Part shown: in pieces, positions 32,764-40,235 of the stretch
How the letters are laid out: the number at the start of each line of letters is the position of its first letter
How positions within the stretch are numbered: position 1 is the stretch's first letter
Assembly: GCA_902749685.1 (NCBI GenBank)
Contig: CACVKW010000493.1
Coordinates: forward strand, 1-48,082
Reading direction: 5' to 3'
Length of the DNA stretch: 48,082 nt
DNA from: Olavius sp. associated proteobacterium Delta 1
GTDB taxonomy: Bacteria; Desulfobacterota; Desulfobacteria; Desulfobacterales; JAFDCJ01
Program-made: the position numbers and the translations under genes
Notes under the pieces: generated by a model
Databases searched by the model: none
Told to the model about the DNA's origin: nothing
What the model saw: the letters and a program-made list of their open reading frames with translations, nothing else

Positions 32764-33657
32764 ATGCCCAATTATTCAACCCATCCGCGTATTCTCTTTG
32801 TTACCCCTGAAGCGGCATTTATGCCCGAAGGGGGAGGCAACCGAACAAATTTCATTCGTGCCAATGCAGGAGGCTTCCGTGATTTTCAGGCAGAATTGAT
32901 AAGCAATTTGTTTGAACTGGGTGCCGATGTCCATGTGGCTCAACCGGATTTTCGTAAAATATTTGCAATTTGTTCCCGGAAAGAAAAAGCCGGCGTTAGC
33001 GTCAAGCTGCCTGGTGACCGGGTTCACCTGGCCGAAGATAAAGCAATTTTTTATTCAAAGCCCATCAATTCAAATGCAGAATGGGAAAACATCAAGATTT
33101 CCCTTGCCTTCCAGCGGGAGGTTATCAACCAGATCGTACCGCGAGTTCAACCGAAATTAATCCACTGTTTCGATTGGATGACCGGTTTGATTCCGGCGGC
33201 GGCCAGGAAATATGAAATTCCCAGCCTATTTACAGCTCATAAATTTGATACCGCCAGAATTTTTCTTTCCTATGTCGAAGACCGGGGCATTGACGCCGCC
33301 GCTTTTTGGCACCACCTGTTTTACGAGCGCTACCCTACTAGCTATGAGGAAACCCGCGAGACCAACCCGGCAGACTTCCTTTTAAGCGGAGTGTTCGCTG
33401 CCCATTTCGTCACTAGCAGCCGCGCGGCCTTTCTGGCGAATGGAGGCCAAGATCAAAGCCGTTTCGCTAATTTTCCGATATGGGAAGTACTTGCAAAGAA
33501 AATCGATAGCGGCCGCGCAACTGTTAATCGACGTCGAACCAAAACGCAGCAATACATTGAAATTTACGAAAAAATGCTTCAACATGCAATACTCCAACCT
33601 CAGGGTGAAGAATTTCATATCCCGCAGGATAAGATCCCACATGCACTAAATGCTTAA
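32764..33657 (+). pseudogene. Glycogen/starch synthase-like, GT-B C-terminal domain missing
   Basis: A 297-residue product from a good start (GGAGGA, ATG 32764). The N-terminal part is GT5-like: ILFVTPEAAFMPEGGG, GGFRDFQAELISNLFELGAD, LIHCFDWMTGLIPAAARK, FTAHKF and FLLSGVFAAHFVTSSRAAFL match the starch synthase catalytic domain. At about residue 230 it jumps to PIWEVLAKKI...YIEIYEKMLQHAI, which resembles the very C-terminal helix of GT-B enzymes. The whole nucleotide-sugar-binding Rossmann domain (about 180 residues, with the E-x7-E motif) is absent. Either an in-frame deletion has killed it or it has become a glycan-binding or regulatory protein; I favour loss of function. Confidence 0.6.
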
Positions 33658-33764
33658 ACCCATCAAATCATACTCCAAATTTGGGCGAAATCTCTACATA
33701 GTATACCAGAATCTTCTTTTTGATTTTTTCGATAGTCATACGCCATTATATTTAATGATACCCC

Positions 33765-33805
33765 TTCGCAATTTTGCGAAACTATAGTTCGAAATACTTC
33801 TAAAA
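33765..33805 (+). promoter_or_regulatory. Upstream activator element of the sigma-54 regulon (Mrp-like gene)
   Basis: TTCGCAATTTTGCGAAA (33765-33781, a perfect palindrome) followed by TTCGAAATACTTCTAAAA. Ends 84 bp before the -24 box at 33889, as at cooS. Confidence 0.7.
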
Positions 33806-33888
33806 CGAATTTTTAAACAAAAATGATTTAAAACGTCGATGAAATTAACTATCTGTAATTATGATGGTTATTGATTGAGTCAATAGGG

Positions 33889-33904
33889 TGGCATGCATTA
33901 TGCT
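33889..33904 (+). promoter_or_regulatory. Sigma-54 promoter of the Mrp-like gene
   Basis: TGGCAT-GCATT-ATGCT, 78 bp before the ATG of the degenerate Mrp gene. Confidence 0.7.
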
Positions 33905-33981
33905 AATTAATATAAAACGGTCCGGGAATCTTTAGCAACCTAATTATCTTTATAAAGGGCATCCTTTGCAGGAGGTGTGTT

Positions 33982-34866
33982 ATGAGTATTTCAGAAAATA
34001 GCAGGAACCGTGCATCTGAAAAAAACGCTGACGAAGCTATGCAAATTCAGGCTCTGCAGAAATCCATGTCGGTAATTAAACACAAGTTCGTAGTAATGAG
34101 CAGCAACAGGGGGGTAGGCAAAACCAGCGTTATAGTGAGTTTGGCCTTGTCCCTTGCCAAGAAAGAGATGAAGGTTGGACTGATGGATGCTAATTTTCAT
34201 GGCCCTGACATTCATAGAATGCTCGGTCTCGAACCTGTAGTTGCAAGCGTTTCAGATAAACCATTCATACCTGTAGCATACTCAGATGAGTTGAAAGTGG
34301 CTTCCATTGAATCCGTGATGCAGGATCAAAATGGAACCGGGGAGTGGGGAAAGCCCCCTAAGGTATCCGATATCCGGCGGTTTATCTCCAGCATAAATTG
34401 GGGCAGCCTGGACTACCTTTTAGTTGATACGCCGCCTGGTCCGTGTGCAGAATTGATAACCGTCCTTCGAGACATTCCGGACGCCGAAACTATTATTGTA
34501 ACCGCACCGAATAGGATATCCAGGGACCGCGCCCAAAAAATGATTAATTTTTTCAGAAAAGAGAAAATACCGATTTTTGGTTGGATAGATAATATGCAGG
34601 GTTTTTTATGCCAACACTGCGGACAGCGCCAGGAGATGTTCAGCACCGGCTCTGCCGGCAGAGCAATATTTTTAATGGACATTCCATTTTTGGGTCGAAT
34701 ACCCGTTGATCCGCATTGGGGAGAATCCGGCGATACAGGGGAAGCTGTCCTCGAAACATACCCGAGCTCCCAAGTAGCGGAAGCCTGCAACCTGATTATT
34801 AAAAAAATTTTGGGAGACAATAAGGCTAATTTGTTTGTGGATGGATCGACCTACTACGACTTATAA
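33982..34866 (+). CDS. Mrp/NBP35-type P-loop protein with degenerate Walker A
   Basis: A 294-residue paralogue of the Mrp at 35755-36654. The deviant Walker A of Mrp proteins (SGKGGVGKS) reads SSNRGVGKTS here (residues 40-49): the signature lysine is Asn42 and the next Gly is Arg43, while the P-loop Lys47 remains. Walker B DTPPG and the LVDTPPGPCAEL region are present but with PGP for PGTG. The C-terminal CxxC for a bridging Fe-S cluster is kept (CQHCG). Canonical Mrp proteins carry and transfer Fe-S clusters as dimers whose signature lysine acts in trans, so this one may be a non-hydrolysing partner. GGAGGTG ribosome site. Confidence 0.8.
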   Translation: MSISENSRNRASEKNADEAMQIQALQKSMSVIKHKFVVMSSNRGVGKTSVIVSLALSLAKKEMKVGLMDANFHGPDIHRMLGLEPVVASVSDKPFIPVAYSDELKVASIESVMQDQNGTGEWGKPPKVSDIRRFISSINWGSLDYLLVDTPPGPCAELITVLRDIPDAETIIVTAPNRISRDRAQKMINFFRKEKIPIFGWIDNMQGFLCQHCGQRQEMFSTGSAGRAIFLMDIPFLGRIPVDPHWGESGDTGEAVLETYPSSQVAEACNLIIKKILGDNKANLFVDGSTYYDL

Positions 34867-35106
34867 AAGAATACCATTGAGATGTCTGCCAAACCAACTC
34901 TTATTGCCGGGTTCCAAAACTTTTTCATGATCATAACAAATCGATCCGCACTGCAAACACCGGCGGGCTTCCGGCAACGCCTGCACTTCCGTAATTGAGC
35001 CTTTGACCTCCTCCATAAATGAATTACGCCGAACTTCAACCGGTACTTCCTGGATTCGAACCCTGGGGATATATTCAGGGACATTTACATGTCTTAATAT
35101 GCTTTC
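34861..35106 (-). pseudogene. C-terminal remnant of an FAD/iron-sulfur oxidoreductase
   Basis: On the minus strand, ending at TAA 34861, an open frame of about 80 codons reads PEYIPRVRIQEVPVEVRRNS, FMEEVKGSITEVQALPEARR and CLQCGSICYDHEK. The pattern F-x-E-V-x-x-G-x-(S/T)-E-x-Q-A-x-x-E-A-x-R-C-x-x-C-G is typical of the linker and cysteines at the end or start of GltD-type and related pyridine-nucleotide oxidoreductases. No start codon or flavin domain is present. Its stop shares bases with the Mrp-like stop (TTATAA), so the scrap abuts that gene tail to tail. Confidence 0.6.
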
Positions 35107-35229
35107 TTTTTAATCTTATATTCGGACTGGCGGTGGGCGGTATTCTTTTTGGCCTGGGATTGTTACAGAGCAAGACTGAATCCATTCTGAAGGTTTACTT
35201 CATTTCTGCATTAACCTTTCCAGAATAAA

Positions 35230-35265
35230 TTCGAAATTTTGTGAAAAGAATTTCGAAATTCTTCC
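35230..35265 (+). promoter_or_regulatory. Upstream activator element of the sigma-54 regulon (Cys-rich/Mrp unit)
   Basis: TTCGAAATTTTGTGAAA (35230-35246) then TTTCGAAATTCTTCC (35251-35265), ending 87 bp before the -24 box. Confidence 0.7.
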
Positions 35266-35351
35266 AGCTCCGTATTGTAACAAGAGGATATAGCCTATTG
35301 GTATAATGTTAACTACCTGATTTCATGTAAAAAGATTTTTTACTGACTTGC

Positions 35352-35367
35352 TGGCACATTTAATGCA
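35352..35367 (+). promoter_or_regulatory. Sigma-54 promoter of the Cys-rich protein/Mrp unit
   Basis: TGGCAC-ATTTA-ATGCA. The transcript would begin near 35378 and carry the Cys-rich ORF, the canonical Mrp and following genes. Confidence 0.75.
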
Positions 35368-35456
35368 AAAGCAGTAATTAAAAAATATCTCACTACCGGT
35401 TTTAGAACCAGTTGTCTATCCATAATGAGTTATTAATAAAAGTGGGGGTGATTGAG

Positions 35457-35666
35457 GTGCTGAATGATAGAATATGTTTTTGCAAAAGAGATATCATGTC
35501 CATTTGTACGGCGAATTCCGAAAGCGAGCAAAAAAACTGCAATTTCTATATAAAATCCTCTTTTAGCGACAGATGCATGCATTTTATGTTCGATGAATAT
35601 TGCGATTGCCTGGATGCACAGATAGCTACCCAACAAAAAATACAAGAAGATTGTCAATGGATATAG
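35457..35666 (+). CDS. Small cysteine-rich protein
   Basis: About 69 residues (GTG start; GTG 35448 or a longer TTG start are possible). It contains seven cysteines in the groups CFC, SICTA, KNCNFY, DRCMHF and YCDCLDAQ, so metal or Fe-S binding is likely; no family recognised. It is the first ORF after the sigma-54 promoter at 35352 and lies 88 bp before the canonical Mrp gene, an Fe-S carrier, which hints at a shared role. Confidence 0.55.
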   Translation: MLNDRICFCKRDIMSICTANSESEQKNCNFYIKSSFSDRCMHFMFDEYCDCLDAQIATQQKIQEDCQWI

Positions 35667-35754
35667 CTGGACCCCAATTCAGTTTCAAGTATTAGGGAGT
35701 TATTCGTTTTTTGGTTAGCGGTTAATAGTTTTAACGTGAAGGAGGTAAGGTCAA

Positions 35755-36654
35755 ATGGCAGTGAGAAGCCAAAACAGTCAGACTGGGAGTCGCAAAGCGC
35801 AAATGGAAATGCAAAACAAAGAAATAGCGGAAACATTGCGCCACATCAAAAACAGGATTTTGGTCATGAGCGGAAAAGGAGGTGTGGGCAAAAGCAGTGT
35901 TGCCGCTTATTTATCCGTGTCCCTCGCCAAGAAAGGGTATCGCGTCGGGCTGATGGATGTGGATCTGCATGGTCCCAGTATTCCGCGAATTCTTGGACTT
36001 AAAGGCAGTCCAAATTTTGGCAGCCACAAGGGGAAGATGTTACCGGTCAGATATCTGCCGAATATGGAGGTGATTTCGATTGAAAATCTCATGGGCGAGA
36101 ACAAAGATGCAGCGACGATATGGAGAGGGCCGCTAAAAATCAGCGCGATCAGACAATTTATTTCCGACATTGAATGGATGAACCTGGATTATCTGGTGAT
36201 TGATTCACCGCCGGGTACCGGTGATGAGCCCTTGACCGTGGCCCAGACCATTCCGGATGCCAGGGCTTTGATTGTAACGACGCCGCAGGAGGTTTCATTG
36301 GCGGATGTGAGAAAATCCATTAATTTTTGCCGTCAGGTAAAAATGGACATTTTAGGTCTGGTGGAAAATATGAGCGGACTGAAGTGCCCGTACTGTGGGG
36401 CAATAATTGATGTATTTAAAATGCATGGCGGGGAGGCGACTGCCAGGCGAGAAAACCTGAGACTATTGGCAACTCTGCCGCTGGAGGTTGAAGTAGTCAT
36501 GGGAGGGGACAGCGGCGACACCACCTTTCTGGACAACAAGGCGCTTGTGATAACGCGGGAATTCAATAAAATGGTCGATGAAATCGTGAAATTAACAGAT
36601 CCCCAAACATCTTCTTCGAGTCAAAATGATAAAGGCTATTTAAGAGCCGGTTGA
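35755..36654 (+). CDS. mrp: Mrp/ApbC-type iron-sulfur cluster carrier ATPase
   Basis: A 299-residue protein with the full deviant Walker A SGKGGVGKSS (Lys41 and Lys46), DVDLHGPSIPRILG, IDSPPGTGDEPLTVAQ and the C-terminal CPYCG for a bridging Fe-S cluster. It matches the Mrp/NBP35 family that assembles and delivers 4Fe-4S clusters, useful to the many Fe-S proteins here such as CooS. AAGGAGGTAAGG ribosome site. It is a paralogue of the degenerate protein at 33982-34866. Confidence 0.93.
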   Translation: MAVRSQNSQTGSRKAQMEMQNKEIAETLRHIKNRILVMSGKGGVGKSSVAAYLSVSLAKKGYRVGLMDVDLHGPSIPRILGLKGSPNFGSHKGKMLPVRYLPNMEVISIENLMGENKDAATIWRGPLKISAIRQFISDIEWMNLDYLVIDSPPGTGDEPLTVAQTIPDARALIVTTPQEVSLADVRKSINFCRQVKMDILGLVENMSGLKCPYCGAIIDVFKMHGGEATARRENLRLLATLPLEVEVVMGGDSGDTTFLDNKALVITREFNKMVDEIVKLTDPQTSSSSQNDKGYLRAG

Positions 36655-36693
36655 AACCAGAAAGGGCATCGATCCATAAAAAGGAGGTATACG

Positions 36694-37127
36694 ATGGCTA
36701 TAAACAATTCAAAATTGAAATATACCCCGGGCACCATGCAAAGCAAAGACCGGATGCCGCTAACCTGGCCGGTCAATTCATCAGGGAGTGGCATCAAGAG
36801 CACCTCAAATTGAAAGGCCAAAAAACTGAACCGTCAGAGATGCCTCCTGCAATTTGTTTTTCCCGTAAAATCGGCGGCGGCGCACTGGAGATTTCAGATT
36901 TTTTAAGCGAAAAACTCTATTATCGTGTAGTGGACCGGGAACAGCGGGTTTTTTTCAAAAAGGCGTTCTGGAAAAAGGACGCTTCACCATACGAGTTTGA
37001 TTTGGTCATTAACAGTGATTTCATTACTGAGCCGCGCGCTGCGGCCGAAATTGTTGCGCAAGCGTTCAAGGAAAAATTTGCGGCGGAATCGGAAGGAAAG
37101 CCATTTGCAGATAGAACTGCTGCCTGA
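36694..37127 (+). pseudogene. Cytidylate kinase-like gene, frameshifted and internally deleted
   Basis: A strong AAGGAGGTATACG site precedes ATG 36694, whose frame (MAINNSKLKYTPGTMQSKDR) closes after 39 codons, while the protein continues in the next frame from about residue 27: NLAGQFIREWHQEHLKLKG, PPAICFSRKIGGGALEISDF, LSEKLYYRVVDREQ. This is the start of the cytidylate kinase-like family (S-R-x-x-G-x-G P-loop variant). It then jumps from VVDRE to FFKKAFWKKDASPYEFDLVI, which is the C-terminal end of the family; about 100 central residues are gone. A frameshift plus deletion make it non-functional. Confidence 0.65.
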
Positions 37128-37159
37128 TATAACGATCACCATTATTCGGAGGCCTTAAG

Positions 37160-37915
37160 ATGAAGGCACAAACAACTTCTTACGAAAGGCAGGATTTTTA
37201 TTTGCTCAAACGGTTTGATGATGTTGCCATTCTCAGGCTGGGCAAAAATTTTCTGCTTGAGGCAATTGATCAGGCCATCAGAAATCCCCTGCTGGATGTA
37301 TTTGACCACATAGCAGCAAACGATAGGATAAAGGTCCTGGTGATCATGAACTGCTCTGAGCAGATTGGGTGTGCGGAATATATCGACTTTTGCCGGCAAG
37401 TCCTCGACGCTGAAGCCGATCGTATATCGATTCAAAGAATGTGCAATGTCTTTGATCAAATGATTCTAAAAATCGAGGGGTTGAATAAACCTGTTATTCA
37501 TGCTGACTGCGGTGATGTTATATCATTGTTTTTCAGCATGAGTCTTGCCTGCGATTATCGGATCATCGCAACTCACACAATCTTCGAGAAGCCATATTTC
37601 GAGTTAGAAACATTGCCCAAGGGCGGCGCCGCCTTCTTTCTTTGCAAAATGTTGGGATATAGTCGCGCTAAACAATTGCTGATGTCAGAAAAAGACATTA
37701 ACGCTCTCGGGGCGCTTGAGATTGGCATCGTCGATCGGGTGGCACCCTATGATAAACTTGAAGAAACGGCAATTCAGACAGCTCAGGAATTGACAAAAAG
37801 GTCGATACGTTCCCTGGTAGGAATAAAGAGGCTTATAAATTATTCCATGAAAGATCTAAGGGATTATCTCAGCTTTGAGAGTCAAGAGCTATGGAAGACT
37901 ATCGGAACCATTTAA
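37160..37915 (+). CDS. Enoyl-CoA hydratase/isomerase-family protein, atypical active site
   Basis: A 251-residue crotonase-fold protein: VAILRLGKNFLLEA, KVLVIMNCSEQIG, KPVIHADCGDVISLFFSMSL-ACDYRI, LPKGGAAFFLCKMLGYSRAK and GALEIGIVDRV. The oxyanion-hole segment, normally G-x-x-x-G-G-G, reads GDVISLFF, so the glycines are lost, and the catalytic Glu pair is not evident. It probably does not hydrate enoyl-CoA; a structural or different CoA-ester role is possible. Strong GGAGGCC ribosome site, in the same transcript as the Mrp gene. Confidence 0.75.
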   Translation: MKAQTTSYERQDFYLLKRFDDVAILRLGKNFLLEAIDQAIRNPLLDVFDHIAANDRIKVLVIMNCSEQIGCAEYIDFCRQVLDAEADRISIQRMCNVFDQMILKIEGLNKPVIHADCGDVISLFFSMSLACDYRIIATHTIFEKPYFELETLPKGGAAFFLCKMLGYSRAKQLLMSEKDINALGALEIGIVDRVAPYDKLEETAIQTAQELTKRSIRSLVGIKRLINYSMKDLRDYLSFESQELWKTIGTI

Positions 37916-37998
37916 TTCAAATAAAAAGAAGAAAGAAGCGCCCAAAAACGCAGATGAATAAGAAAAGGTAAAATTTCAATTAAAAGGAGGTGAGTAAA

Positions 37999-38220
37999 AT
38001 GCCGAGAGGTGACAGAACAGGCTCACGAGGACAAGGCTCCGGTAGAGGGAGCGGTATGGGAACCCGCGGTGGCGGTCGCGGTAATCGCGGTGGCAATGCG
38101 GCAGGCCCCGGAGGGGACTGTATTTGCCCGAACTGTGGGCAAAAAGTAACTCACCAATTAGGACAACCCTGCTTTGAACAGAAATGCCCGAAATGCGGGA
38201 CCGCTATGACACGAGGATAG
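37999..38220 (+). CDS. Gly/Arg-rich zinc-ribbon mini-protein
   Basis: A 73-residue protein with a Gly/Arg-rich N-terminus (MPRGDRTGSRGQGSGRGSG) and a C-terminal zinc ribbon CICPNCGQKV...CPKCGTAM. AAGGAGGTGAG ribosome site. It shares the MPR-DxTG-xGQG start with the protein at 25793 but has the zinc ribbon in place of a coiled coil. Proteins of this type accompany Mrp and NifX-like proteins in anaerobes; function unknown. Confidence 0.75.
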   Translation: MPRGDRTGSRGQGSGRGSGMGTRGGGRGNRGGNAAGPGGDCICPNCGQKVTHQLGQPCFEQKCPKCGTAMTRG

Positions 38221-38258
38221 AGATATTGGAACTGTGAAAAAACCAAAAGATTGTCCGG

Positions 38259-38324
38259 TGGAATGGTGGAGCAAAGAGTCCTTGCTTTCTATATTGCCTC
38301 CAAAAGCATTTGCTCCACATTCCA
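38259..38324. repeat. Inverted repeat after the zinc-ribbon gene
   Basis: TGGAATGGTGGAGCAAA (38259-38275) and TTTGCTCCACATTCCA (38309-38324) are inverted repeats with one missing base, separated by 33 bp. It could form a long hairpin ending the Mrp transcript. The gap 38221-38655 has no other supported gene. Confidence 0.5.
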
Positions 38325-38448
38325 CTCTTTTAAATCTTCCACAATACTTCTCAATTTTTCTAATCCTGAATGCGCAATCGAAAAGATTCACTTATAGTGA
38401 TTACATTAACTACTTGAATAATTGGGGTTTAGCTCTGCTTTATTCTGT

Positions 38449-38464
38449 TGGCACAACTTATGCT
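38449..38464 (+). promoter_or_regulatory. Sigma-54-like site upstream of the response regulator (distal)
   Basis: TGGCAC-AACTT-ATGCT, 105 bp upstream of a second site. No gene is visible between the two. Confidence 0.55.
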
Positions 38465-38553
38465 GCGAGATAACCTGAGGCAAATAAAATTATCATGAAT
38501 TTCAATTCCCTAACTATGTTAATTTATATGGCTTAATCAAATAGAAAAAGGAG

Positions 38554-38569
38554 TGGCATGTAATATGCA
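38554..38569 (+). promoter_or_regulatory. Sigma-54 promoter of the response regulator (proximal)
   Basis: TGGCAT-GTAAT-ATGCA, about 87 bp before the response-regulator start. No clear copy of the TTCGAAATTTTGCGAAA element is upstream. Confidence 0.6.
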
Positions 38570-38655
38570 TGTAAATAATTGTAGAACGAACGATAGCCAA
38601 TTTAACAGCTGAGTTTTATGGGTATGGCTTTTTCTGGATATTGAAAGTATTAAGA

Positions 38656-39045
38656 ATGGATATTTTTAACAGAATTAAAAATATGAAAATTCTGCTCATA
38701 AACGATGATGAGTGGATAAGAGATTCACTGAGCTTGCTGTTTGAAGCCGAGGGATGCAATTTGCTGACATTTGAAACCGCTGAAGAAGGTATGGAGGCCG
38801 TCAAAAAACAAGCCTATGATATCGTTATCTCAGACTACAAATTGCCCGGTACGGATGGTTTGGAGTTTTTTAGAAGGGTTAAAGAAAAGCAGCCGAATGC
38901 TTTTGAGGTCCTTATCACAGCTTACGCGAATAGTGAAATTTTAAAAGAAGCAAAAATGATAGGTGTTAAGGAATTTATTTCAAAACCGTTTACATCTGAA
39001 GATGTTGAAACGTCACTGACCCGATTCGTCGAAAACTGTGCATAA
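38656..39045 (+). CDS. Single-domain response regulator
   Basis: A 129-residue CheY-like receiver (residues about 10-125) with acidic residues INDDEW, phospho-acceptor Asp in DIVISDYKLPGTDG, Thr in VLITAYAN and Lys in FISKPFT, all canonical. No output domain. Start is ATG 38656 or Met 10 at 38683, both with weak ribosome sites. Preceded by two sigma-54 sites, so it belongs to the same regulatory programme and may relay phosphate to the regulon's unseen enhancer-binding protein. Confidence 0.85.
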   Translation: MDIFNRIKNMKILLINDDEWIRDSLSLLFEAEGCNLLTFETAEEGMEAVKKQAYDIVISDYKLPGTDGLEFFRRVKEKQPNAFEVLITAYANSEILKEAKMIGVKEFISKPFTSEDVETSLTRFVENCA

Positions 39046-39114
39046 AACCCCTTAAACCTTCAGGATAACTTCCAGAGTTAGCCCGGAATTTTTTTTTGCC
39101 AACTTCAATTTAAA

Positions 39115-39159
39115 TTTCGAAAAATTACGAAATATATAGTAGAAATTTCTCTAAATTTT
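39115..39159 (+). promoter_or_regulatory. Upstream activator element of the sigma-54 regulon (CBS unit)
   Basis: TTTCGAAAAATTACGAAA (39115-39132), then TAGAAATTTCTCTAAATTTT (39140-39159), ending 79 bp before the -24 box. Confidence 0.65.
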
Positions 39160-39237
39160 AACTTCCCGCTCTTGATAGCCCATTTCTAAATTCCCTAATT
39201 AATTGTATTTATATTAAAACTTTAAAATACACAGAAA

Positions 39238-39253
39238 TGGCACGCCTTATGCT
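39238..39253 (+). promoter_or_regulatory. Sigma-54 promoter of the CBS-ACT/USP/acetate-CoA ligase unit
   Basis: TGGCAC-GCCTT-ATGCT, 62 bp before the CBS-ACT start. Confidence 0.75.
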
Positions 39254-39314
39254 TTTAGGTAATGAAAAAGGCGAAGATAGCATCACGTAATCATATTATA
39301 AGGAGGATCAAAGA

Positions 39315-40007
39315 ATGTTAGTAAAAAATTGGATGAGCAATAATGTTATCACTGTTGATACTAATGGATCGATGCAAGATGCCATGGATCAGTTAAAAAA
39401 GTACGACATTCGGATGCTGCCGGTAATGAAAAAAAACAAGCTTGTTGGAATAATAACGGATCGCGATCTTAAAAAGGCATCCGCATCCGATGCCACCACT
39501 TTGGAAGTTCATGAGCTGTTGTATCTCCTGACAAAGATCAAAGTCAAAGATATTATGACCAGAGATGTGATCACGGTGCCGCCGGATTTCACTGTCGAAG
39601 AAACAGCTCAGGTGCTTCAGAAAAATAAAATTTCGGGAGCCCCAGTTGTCGATGCCAACGGGCAGCTTGTTGGTACAATAACCCAATCAGATTTGTTTCG
39701 GGTCCTCATTTCACTCACCGGAGTCGGTAACGGGGGCATTCAATTCGGCTGTCAGGTAGAAGACAGGCCGGGTTCAATTAAAGAAGTTGCCGATGTCATC
39801 CGCAGCTATGGGGGGCGTATGGTTTCCATCCTGTCTTCCTACGATGAAGTACCGGAAGGCTATCGCAAGGTGTACATTCGAATGCGCAGCATCGAGCGTT
39901 TCAAGCTTCAAAGTCTGATTCAAGAACTCGAATCAAAAGCAGGATTGCTCTATATGGTGGATCATACAGAAAACAACCGAAAAATATTTGCAGAGAAGAT
40001 TAACTAG
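39315..40007 (+). CDS. AcuB-like CBS-ACT protein
   Basis: A 230-residue protein with two CBS motifs (MLVKNWMSNNVITVDTNGSM, LVGIITDRDL; KVKDIMTRDVITVPPDFTVE, LVGTITQSDLFRVL) forming one Bateman module and a C-terminal ACT-like domain (FGCQVEDRPGSIKEVADVIR). This is the AcuB layout: adenine-nucleotide sensing by CBS with a small-ligand ACT domain. AAGGAGGATC ribosome site. Near-copy at 41133. Plausibly an energy sensor controlling the downstream acetate-CoA ligase. Confidence 0.9.
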   Translation: MLVKNWMSNNVITVDTNGSMQDAMDQLKKYDIRMLPVMKKNKLVGIITDRDLKKASASDATTLEVHELLYLLTKIKVKDIMTRDVITVPPDFTVEETAQVLQKNKISGAPVVDANGQLVGTITQSDLFRVLISLTGVGNGGIQFGCQVEDRPGSIKEVADVIRSYGGRMVSILSSYDEVPEGYRKVYIRMRSIERFKLQSLIQELESKAGLLYMVDHTENNRKIFAEKIN

Positions 40008-40046
40008 GCCTTCATCTGAGGCAAGTTCAATTGAGGAGGTATTCGA

Positions 40047-40101
40047 TATTGGGTATTGGGTATTGGGTATTGGGTATTGGGTATTGGGTATTGGGTATTG
40101 G
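40047..40101. repeat. Tandem TATTGGG array
   Basis: Seven or more perfect 7-bp units TATTGGG, the reverse-complement orientation of the TACCCAA units at 26238 and 32641. Lies between the CBS-ACT and USP genes. Confidence 0.85.
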
Positions 40102-40235
40102 TTTGGCGGAATTACTCTACGATTTTAAACCGTCAAAAGCGAAGAATTATAAACTGGGCATTGACCCCCCGAAGAACAATAGTACCGATTAGAGCGGGCC
40201 TCTAAATTGTAATTATCCGGAAAAGGAGTTTGACA

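Noticed and set aside
35051..35066. GGATTCGAACCCTGG, resembling a tRNA T-loop
   Set aside because: The flanking stems do not pair and no acceptor, D-arm or anticodon arm could be built; the bases belong to the oxidoreductase remnant on the minus strand.
35019..35228. 69-codon plus-strand open frame with a hydrophobic stretch
   Set aside because: No ribosome site, and it lies largely opposite a minus-strand remnant with recognisable cysteine and FxEV motifs.
38234..38473. 79-codon plus-strand open frame after the zinc-ribbon gene
   Set aside because: It runs through an inverted repeat and a sigma-54 site, has no ribosome site and no family resemblance.
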